DNA of 10,479 nt, taken from positions 12,902 to 23,380 of the forward strand of contig FR898397.1 in NCBI GenBank assembly GCA_000437515.1, given 5' to 3'. The stretch's first letter is position 1. Each line of letters begins with the position of its first letter. The position numbers were made by a program, and so were the translations under genes. The stretch is from Acidiphilium sp. CAG:727. GTDB taxonomy: Bacteria > Bacillota > Clostridia > Christensenellales > Borkfalkiaceae. Below, one piece after another: positions 1 to 4,877 of the stretch. The notes under the pieces were generated by a model. That model saw nothing but the letters and a program-made list of their open reading frames with translations. It did no database searches and was not told the DNA's origin.

Positions 1-642
1 CGCGCCACCCGAGCCGTCGGAAATACCCTGTTGCCTTACGGTAGACTGACCGTCGAAACTGCCGGTAACGTCTAAACTGACGTTGTCGTCGTCAAATTCG
101 GGCTGACTCGCGCTCGAGAAAAAGCGGAAAGGCTTATCCACAAGGAAAAAGTTTACCGCAAGCATTACCGGCGCGCCGATAACCGCAAACAAAACGATAT
201 AAATAACCGTAGTAAGCAAAACAATCTGCCCGAGGTATTTCATAGCTTTGCCTATGTTTTCGCTCGTAAGCGGACTTTGCATAAGCGTGCCTAACGTAAG
301 CGATAAAGCGATGCACACAACGGCTGTACCCGTATACCATAAAAACATTTTTCCGCTTTCGGGCTGAATGTTTTTAAATACGGCAAACTGCCTTTCAAAG
401 CAAATGGCAACTGCCGCAATGGTAACGAACACGGCAAGCAGCATAACCATAACGAAACCCGAGGTTCCGCCTGCGATTTCTTCAAAACGCATACCGACGG
501 CAAGCATATTTACCAAATTTTTCTTTGGATAAAACGTGTGCGCGCCGTCTATACAGGCGCAGGTAAACACCAGCAGCACCGCATACATAACAGATAGCGA
601 TATCGCTATAAAAGTTTTTCGTGTAAACAGGGTTTTTATCAT
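1..642 (-). CDS. Multi-pass membrane protein, C-terminus cut off by window edge
   Basis: The frame is open for 214 codons from an ATG at 642 to the left edge, with no stop, so the 3' end is missing. I do not recognise the family. The product has four hydrophobic segments at about residues 11-31, 62-81, 99-120 and 136-166. These are followed by a hydrophilic tail with an acidic FDDDN patch near residue 185 and a Gly/Ser-rich stretch where the sequence ends. An AGAAGGGA Shine-Dalgarno-like sequence lies about 7-10 nt before the ATG, which supports this start. It lies 110 bp downstream of the signal peptidase gene on the same strand with no clear terminator between, so cotranscription is plausible. 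A role in the same export system is inferred from position only. Confidence 0.8.
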   Translation of the reverse strand, partial: MIKTLFTRKTFIAISLSVMYAVLLVFTCACIDGAHTFYPKKNLVNMLAVGMRFEEIAGGTSGFVMVMLLAVFVTIAAVAICFERQFAVFKNIQPESGKMFLWYTGTAVVCIALSLTLGTLMQSPLTSENIGKAMKYLGQIVLLTTVIYIVLFAVIGAPVMLAVNFFLVDKPFRFFSSASQPEFDDDNVSLDVTGSFDGQSTVRQQGISDGSGGA

Positions 643-752
643 AAGCCGTCCCTTCTTTTTAACTTATAATTTTTATAACGGAATTAAACCTTGCAAACGT
701 ATTTAATCCGCAGTCGGCGTCCGCATAGGTCAGCCGTCGTTTTTTTTTGCGA

Positions 753-1742
753 TTATTGAGATTTTCCGCTCTCGCCGCCGTCCGAAGAGTTTTCGGTTTT
801 ATTCTGCAATTTTCCGTCGTTTTCGGGCGGAGGATTATTTTTCAGAATTTCTTCGCGGATTTCCTCTGTAACCAGTCCGTTCGGTTCGAAAGTATAAATA
901 AATTTATTAAGGTAGAGCGTTTCCACGTATTCAACTGTCAGATTGTCCACGCCGACAACCTCGTCAAGGTTAAGCGCCTGTTTAAGCGCGGATAAACGCT
1001 GATTTTTAGCCTCGTTCATTGCCTTGTTGCGGTTATCTACCATAAGCATACAATAAATAATGGCAACAATGGTGGCAATACCCGAATATGACTGAAAAAA
1101 CAGAATAAAAATGCCTATCGCGGGCAAATATTTGCCTGTGTATTTACCTATCACCCTGTCAAAAGGCGGGTGATCGTTGTCGCTGTCGGGGTTGGCGTCG
1201 CCGCGAGTGGTATAGGTGCCGTCGCTGTTAATGCGAAAAATACGGTGAATAATGTTTACGCCCTTGTCGTTTACGTAAGCAATAACGTCGTATTGTCTAA
1301 GTTCTTCGGGAGAATCCACCTTTTCAAGCAAAATTATGCTGTACGTGGGGAACTGATCGTCGCGTCCGTCAAGATAATATCGGTTATTGGGGTGTTTTTC
1401 GCTCATAGAGCCGCTTGCAACCACCATAAGCATTTTATTGCCCAAAACCACCGAATTTCCGCTGATTTTATTTATTACGGCAAGCACGAAAAATATGCAC
1501 ACGAATGCGGCTATAACCGAGCCGACAACCCGCTTAACAACAGCCCACCGCTGTTTTTTAACGTTTTTGTTGTTAAGCTTGTCGTTCACGAAAGAAGTTA
1601 TAAGTTCGGTGTCGTTTTTTCCGTCATTATAGTTCTGAACAACGCTTTTGCTATATGCGCCGAAAAGCAGAGTGAAAACGGCGGAGAACCCCGCGAGCGC
1701 AAGCACGGTTACCACAAGCGCAATTATATCGAGCGATGACAT
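753..1742 (-). CDS. sipW: SipW-type (ER-type) signal peptidase I, extended form
   Basis: This is a membrane serine protease of family S26 that removes signal peptides on the outer face of the membrane. Residues 108-114 read VASGSMS, the catalytic-serine box, with Ser112 the likely nucleophile. IIHRIF (164-169) supplies His166 where conventional bacterial enzymes have a lysine, so this is the Ser/His class shared by SipW and eukaryotic or archaeal peptidases. GDANPDSD (181-188) matches the conserved Asp-containing box. Predicted membrane segments are at about 5-28, 72-92 and 204-233. At 329 aa it is much longer than B. subtilis SipW (about 190 aa). The excess is an extra N-terminal membrane segment plus basic linker, and a roughly 95-residue charged C-terminal tail. 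AAGG lies 4 nt before the ATG. The neighbouring genes encode proteins with SipW-type export signals, its probable substrates. Confidence 0.93.
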   Translation of the reverse strand: MSSLDIIALVVTVLALAGFSAVFTLLFGAYSKSVVQNYNDGKNDTELITSFVNDKLNNKNVKKQRWAVVKRVVGSVIAAFVCIFFVLAVINKISGNSVVLGNKMLMVVASGSMSEKHPNNRYYLDGRDDQFPTYSIILLEKVDSPEELRQYDVIAYVNDKGVNIIHRIFRINSDGTYTTRGDANPDSDNDHPPFDRVIGKYTGKYLPAIGIFILFFQSYSGIATIVAIIYCMLMVDNRNKAMNEAKNQRLSALKQALNLDEVVGVDNLTVEYVETLYLNKFIYTFEPNGLVTEEIREEILKNNPPPENDGKLQNKTENSSDGGESGKSQ

Positions 1743-1789
1743 TTTACCTTAATCTTGCCTTAAAAATAATAGATTTTTTGTAAATTTTC

Positions 1790-1839
1790 AAAAAAAGTCC
1801 TTGCTCAAGGTTTAACGCCTTAAGCGAAAGGACTTTTTT
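1790..1839 (-). terminator. Intrinsic terminator, probably bidirectional
   Basis: The arms AAAAAAGTCCTT and AAGGACTTTTTT flank inner arms GCTCAAGG and CCTTAAGC (one mismatch and a 2-nt bulge) around a short loop. Read on the minus strand the hairpin ends in a long U run, which suits termination after the 281-aa secreted-protein gene ending at 1908. The plus strand also ends in a T run. The structure separates that operon from the signal peptidase gene. Confidence 0.85.
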
Positions 1840-1852
1840 CCGTTCTTCTTCC

Positions 1853-1875
1853 GGCAAGGCGTTGCCGCCTTTGCC
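1853..1875. other. Small GC-rich hairpin beside the terminator
   Basis: GGCAAGGC and GCCTTTGCC pair with one bulged base around a 6-nt loop. It lies between the stop codon at 1908 and the main terminator hairpin. There is no U run on the minus strand directly after it, so it is more likely an mRNA 3'-end stabilising element or accessory stem than a terminator by itself. Confidence 0.4.
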
Positions 1876-1907
1876 CTTTGGTTTTATTTAATTATTTCTT
1901 CACTTAA

Positions 1908-2753
1908 TTATTTCGCCTGCGCGTTGACAACTACGGTGAATTTAGTTTCGCTTACAGCAATAGCCTTTTTCATAGCCTGAAGAATATCGCGCTTTGCATC
2001 AGCATTTAATTCGGTATATTGGCTACCTGATTCTTTATCCGCATTAGCTATGGCAAGAAGCGCAGTTTTATTCTCCGGCGAAACAGTCAATCCGTCTTCG
2101 CCGTCGAGGTATCTGCCGGGGTTTTTGTTGCCAAACAGCTCGCCCCAACTGAACGTAACATCAAACGAGAAAGTAGCGGTATCATCAGCACCCGGAGTAA
2201 ATACGTTAGTATCGGTAGGCAAATATTCTACTTTTTTTGCAGCGTCAATAAGGTTGCCATTAGTGTCTGCCGCGCCAGCGGGTAAAGTTATATATTTAGG
2301 CAATGCGGGATCCACTGTATAGGTTTTTACACCCTCTCCGACATCTGTCGCTTTATAACCCGCAGCGGTAATAACGCTATCGGGAACTTTAATTTTTACT
2401 TCCATCTGCTTTAAAGTAGCAAACTTTTTAATAGAACCGCTAACAGTTATCGTAAGAGATTCCTTATCATTGGCTTCTGCGGGTGTTGCATCATTGTAAC
2501 GAATGTTACCCGTTTTATCGGATTCTAAAGGTCCGAAATTGATTTTACCGAGATTTGTAGCATCATTGATTGTAACGCCCAAAATAGCGTCGGAAACGTT
2601 GGAAGCGTTAACGTTGCCCGTTCCTTCCTTGCTGTCATTGTTACTGATTAACCAGGAAGCAAAGCCGACTGCAGCCAACGAAACCGTTAAAAACACGCAC
2701 ATAACAACGACTATTGCTTTGCGTGAAAAAGATTTACGCGTAGTTTTTTTCAT
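1908..2753 (-). CDS. Secreted protein with SipW-dependent-type signal (281 aa)
   Basis: This is an exported protein of unknown exact role, probably a surface or matrix subunit. The N-terminus is strongly basic, followed by a hydrophobic core at about residues 13-30 and the motif VGFASWLIS (29-37). By analogy with TasA the cut would fall before Trp34. The mature part is rich in Thr/Asp/Asn and beta-strand-like patterns. INFGPLE (71-77) and TFSWGELFGNKNPGRY (200-215) recur in altered form in the 232-aa neighbour, so the two are paralogs. I chose the ATG at 2753: the in-frame TTG 18 nt further upstream overlaps the AAGGAG ribosome binding site (2763-2768), which is spaced 9 nt from this ATG. The gene is second in an operon with the 232-aa gene, 111 bp downstream of it, and ends before a terminator. 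There is no sortase motif or S-layer domain. Confidence 0.9.
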   Translation of the reverse strand: MKKTTRKSFSRKAIVVVMCVFLTVSLAAVGFASWLISNNDSKEGTGNVNASNVSDAILGVTINDATNLGKINFGPLESDKTGNIRYNDATPAEANDKESLTITVSGSIKKFATLKQMEVKIKVPDSVITAAGYKATDVGEGVKTYTVDPALPKYITLPAGAADTNGNLIDAAKKVEYLPTDTNVFTPGADDTATFSFDVTFSWGELFGNKNPGRYLDGEDGLTVSPENKTALLAIANADKESGSQYTELNADAKRDILQAMKKAIAVSETKFTVVVNAQAK

Positions 2754-2762
2754 TCGTTTTTT

Positions 2763-2768
2763 CTCCTT
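2763..2768 (-). promoter_or_regulatory. Ribosome binding site that decides the 2753 start
   Basis: AAGGAG on the minus strand lies 9 nt before the ATG at 2753. An alternative in-frame TTG at 2771 would place this element inside the coding region, so the shorter protein is preferred. Confidence 0.85.
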
Positions 2769-2769
2769 C

Positions 2770-2802
2770 AACGTAATATAATATGCTTAAACATATTACG
2801 TT
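2770..2802 (-). promoter_or_regulatory. Perfect 10-bp inverted repeat abutting the ribosome binding site
   Basis: The arms AACGTAATAT (2770-2779) and ATATTACGTT (2793-2802) are exact reverse complements across a 13-nt loop. The stem ends one nucleotide upstream of the AAGGAG of the 281-aa gene, inside the spacer between two cotranscribed genes. It could be an RNA stem affecting translation or mRNA processing, or a DNA operator. It lacks a U tract, so it is not a standard terminator. Confidence 0.6.
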
Positions 2803-2864
2803 ACGCTGCGTTAAAATATTTTATTACTTTTTTATTAAAAACTTTTTACCGATTTTAGTTACTT

Positions 2865-3563
2865 TTAAGCAACTTTGGTATTACCGCTGATAGTTACCTT
2901 ATATTGTTCAGTATTAAGCCTATAAAGTTCAGTCAAAACGGCATTAGCCTCTTCACGGTAAGTTGCATAATCTTTACCATTGTAATAGGTATACGGATTT
3001 CCGTTTGTTCCCCATTTGAAAGTAATGGTTATTATAAGTGTTGCCGTGTTCCCACTTTCTGCCTTTTTAAAGGCCGTTTTAGGTATTGTTGAAGCAGCTC
3101 CGTTCATTACAATTTCTTCATTAAGCTTTTCACCGTATGAAACTGTCGGGTTAGCTATGATTTTAAACCCTTTTGCTCTGCCCTCGGTCTTTACACCTTC
3201 CCTTAATTCATTAAAGACGCTGTTTTCGCCTGTTGTCGCCATGGTAATATTAAAATCATCGGGAACAACGTTCCAGTCGTTATATGTAAGAGTGAGCGTT
3301 AATTCCGCTTTCAAATCTTCTTTAGTAGGATTAGTAAGCCAAGCCCCTGCAATAGTTTTTTCGGGCGCACCGAAAACTATTTCTCCACCCGTAATTTGCG
3401 CATCAAGCGTATACGATTTATCGGTTACGGTTTCGGCAGTAATTGTACTCCCAACTTCTTTATTAACATTCGGGTTGATAATTACCCATGCGGCGAAGCC
3501 TACGCCAACCAGCACCAGCACCGACAAAATGCTTGCAATAGAAATAGTTAATTTAGACTTCAT
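2865..3563 (-). CDS. Secreted protein with SipW-dependent-type signal (232 aa)
   Basis: This is an exported protein, probably a surface or matrix subunit, and a paralog of the 281-aa protein downstream. A hydrophobic core (about residues 5-22) is followed by VGFAAWVIINPNV (21-33), with likely processing before Trp26 by analogy with TasA. The mature region carries IVFGAPE (62-68), AWLTNP (74-79) and TFKWGTNGNPYTYYNGKD (181-198). These match the INFGPLE and TFSWG...NP..Y.DG elements of the 281-aa protein in the same order. AAGGAG lies 8 nt before the ATG at 3563, so the start is secure. It is the first gene of the leftward operon, transcribed from a candidate promoter at 3738-3766 with a leader of roughly 165 nt. 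No enzymatic motif or cell-wall anchor is visible. Confidence 0.9.
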   Translation of the reverse strand: MKSKLTISIASILSVLVLVGVGFAAWVIINPNVNKEVGSTITAETVTDKSYTLDAQITGGEIVFGAPEKTIAGAWLTNPTKEDLKAELTLTLTYNDWNVVPDDFNITMATTGENSVFNELREGVKTEGRAKGFKIIANPTVSYGEKLNEEIVMNGAASTIPKTAFKKAESGNTATLIITITFKWGTNGNPYTYYNGKDYATYREEANAVLTELYRLNTEQYKVTISGNTKVA

Positions 3564-3737
3564 TTGAATTTCTCCTTATTTACTATTTACATATTCATTT
3601 CACGCCGCTTGCAAATATTAAATAAACAAACGCGCAATAAAACCTGCTTAAAAACCGGATTGAACGCTTTACCGAACTTATAATTTATAGCGTGTTTTTA
3701 TTAAAAACTACACCCGTACAAGTCTTCTACCGTGAAT

Positions 3738-3766
3738 ATAGTAGCACAAATTTTTGGATAAAGCAA
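3738..3766 (-). promoter_or_regulatory. Sigma-A-type promoter for the leftward secreted-protein operon
   Basis: On the minus strand, TTGCTT (3766-3761) is followed by a 17-nt spacer and TACTAT (3743-3738), with TGC directly before the -10 hexamer giving an extended -10. Transcription would start near 3731 and leave a leader of about 165 nt before the ATG at 3563. The hexamers are imperfect, but the spacing and the extended element support the call. Confidence 0.6.
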
Positions 3767-3814
3767 CTGTTTTAACACTAAAACGAATTTTCGTTAAATT
3801 TGTCGTTTTAAGTA

Positions 3815-3855
3815 CCCCCCCCCCCCCCCTCCTCTCTCTTTCTCTCCCTCTCTTT
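3815..3855. repeat. 15-C homopolymer leading into an all-pyrimidine CT tract
   Basis: Fifteen consecutive C residues occupy 3815-3829, followed without any purine by a CT-rich stretch to 3855. The C run ends 48 bp upstream of the -35 of the leftward promoter and lies 147 bp upstream of the rightward -35. Long C/G homopolymers near promoters are classic sites of slipped-strand length variation. The minus strand is a G run with GA repeats and could form non-B structures. The exact length may be affected by sequencing error. Confidence 0.95.
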
Positions 3856-3976
3856 ATTTTTCTGTGGAAGAACCCCCGCTTTCACCGCTTTTTCACACCA
3901 TTTTTGCTTTTGTGGGGACAAAACAACGATTTTTTTCGCCCCGATTCGCCTTTTTCGCAAGTTTTGTTTAATTTTG

Positions 3977-4005
3977 TTGACACGCGCCAAATGAATTTAT
4001 ATAAT
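3977..4005 (+). promoter_or_regulatory. Perfect consensus sigma-A promoter, rightward
   Basis: TTGACA (3977-3982), a 17-nt spacer and TATAAT (4000-4005) match the vegetative promoter consensus at every position. Transcription would begin near 4012, giving a leader of about 150 nt before the ATG at 4165. It would drive the 219-aa gene and, through the 53-bp gap, the giant gene. Confidence 0.88.
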
Positions 4006-4164
4006 TATATTATAGATTATATAAAAATTTTTTCCGTGGCGTATTAACTACCGACAATAACGCTATTCGAATTGTGCTTATACTATATGCTGGCTTACAA
4101 AAAACGCCGCATTAAAACAACGCAAACACCCTGACCGACTAACAACAAAAAACGGAACTCGATT

Positions 4165-4824
4165 ATGAAAAAAACCATTACGCAACAACTTAATAAATTT
4201 TTTGAAGCTGCTGCCTTAAAAGTATCTTCGGTTTTTGTGTGCGCCGTTTTATCGGTAATAACGGTAATATGCGTGGGGTTCTCGTCGTGGATAATAGTTA
4301 ATCCCAACGTAAAATACACGGTAAACGCTTCTCCCTTTGAGGTGTACACCGTAACCGACAGCCAGAATTACATAGTTTTAAACGACCCTGTCGGTTTCAG
4401 TTATTACCACTCCGGGTTTACCGACGGCAAAGGCAATCTTACCGCTACCGGCGATATCTCGTTTGACGTAGGTTTTAAAAGCGGCAACGCAAAAGATTTT
4501 TTAGAAGCAACCAACGGCATGAATTTACAATTCACCCTTTATTTTACCGGCGTTGACAAAAGTACCGCCGCCGGCGTTATTCCTTCGGCTACTTGCGACA
4601 TAGGTAAAAATAACATCGCGTGCGAAAGAATAGTTAATAACGGCGAATATTATTTGCGGGCAATTGCGCCTTCAAACGAAATAGGCATAACCGAAAGCAC
4701 TACCGAAAAAAACTTTACGGTTACGTTTAAACTCGCAAGCAATACCTACGCAGAACTTTACAAATATTTGCAAAAAGGCGGCTCTTTTATGATAGAAGCC
4801 CGCGTTTCTAAAATTTATAAGTAA
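4165..4824 (+). CDS. Secreted protein with SipW-dependent-type signal (219 aa)
   Basis: This is an exported small protein of unknown fold, a candidate accessory or fibre subunit for the giant protein encoded 53 bp downstream. A 17-residue polar start is followed by a hydrophobic core (about 18-38) and VGFSSWIIVNPNV (37-49). The last part nearly matches the same region of the 232-aa protein encoded on the opposite strand. By analogy with TasA, cleavage would come before Trp42. The mature part is strand-rich and Asn/Thr/Gly-rich. Two cysteines, C144 and C153, are close enough to form a disulfide. It lacks the FxWG...NP signature of the two leftward paralogs, so it is at most a distant relative. 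The ribosome binding site is weak (GGA 8 nt before the ATG), unlike the strong site of the next gene, so it may be made at lower levels. Confidence 0.87.
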   Translation: MKKTITQQLNKFFEAAALKVSSVFVCAVLSVITVICVGFSSWIIVNPNVKYTVNASPFEVYTVTDSQNYIVLNDPVGFSYYHSGFTDGKGNLTATGDISFDVGFKSGNAKDFLEATNGMNLQFTLYFTGVDKSTAAGVIPSATCDIGKNNIACERIVNNGEYYLRAIAPSNEIGITESTTEKNFTVTFKLASNTYAELYKYLQKGGSFMIEARVSKIYK

Positions 4825-4863
4825 TATATCGTTGAAAATCATAATATAAAAAAATCTAAAAAA

Positions 4864-4869
4864 AGGAGG
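4864..4869 (+). promoter_or_regulatory. Strong ribosome binding site that decides the GTG start at 4878
   Basis: A perfect AGGAGG ends 8 nt before the GTG at 4878. An in-frame GTG at 4869 overlaps the last base of this element and cannot be the start it serves, so the protein begins three codons later. Confidence 0.88.
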
Positions 4870-4877
4870 TGCATATC

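Larger units (their letters stand above)
3564..4164. other. Divergent intergenic region between two secreted-protein operons
   Basis: These 601 bp contain no convincing gene. From left to right they hold the leader of the leftward operon (to about 3731), its promoter (3738-3766), the 15-C tract within a 41-nt pyrimidine run (3815-3855), a generally pyrimidine-rich plus strand to about 3960, a perfect rightward promoter (3977-4005), and a leader of roughly 150 nt before the ATG at 4165. A short imperfect tandem repeat, CGCTTTCAC then CGCTTTTTCAC, occurs near 3877-3896. Confidence 0.85.

Noticed and set aside
739..748. T run after GCCGTC between the peptidase and the membrane-protein gene
   Set aside because: It would terminate plus-strand transcripts only, the preceding stem is imperfect, and no plus-strand gene leads into it.
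1170..1739. 189-codon plus-strand open frame
   Set aside because: It lies entirely antisense to the signal peptidase gene, whose catalytic motifs are clear, and it has no ribosome binding site or recognisable domain.
1766..1791. Promoter-like TTGAAA and TATTAT before the signal peptidase gene
   Set aside because: The spacer is only 14 nt and the -35 overlaps the terminator U run. A promoter is expected here, but this one is not well supported.
2751..2771. Upstream TTG start for the 281-aa protein
   Set aside because: The extra codons contain the AAGGAG ribosome binding site itself. The ATG at 2753 has ideal spacing.
3754..4047. 97-codon plus-strand frame spanning the C tract
   Set aside because: The translation is a low-complexity Pro/Leu/Ser run produced by the pyrimidine tract, and the frame runs through a perfect promoter. 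No ribosome binding site supports it.
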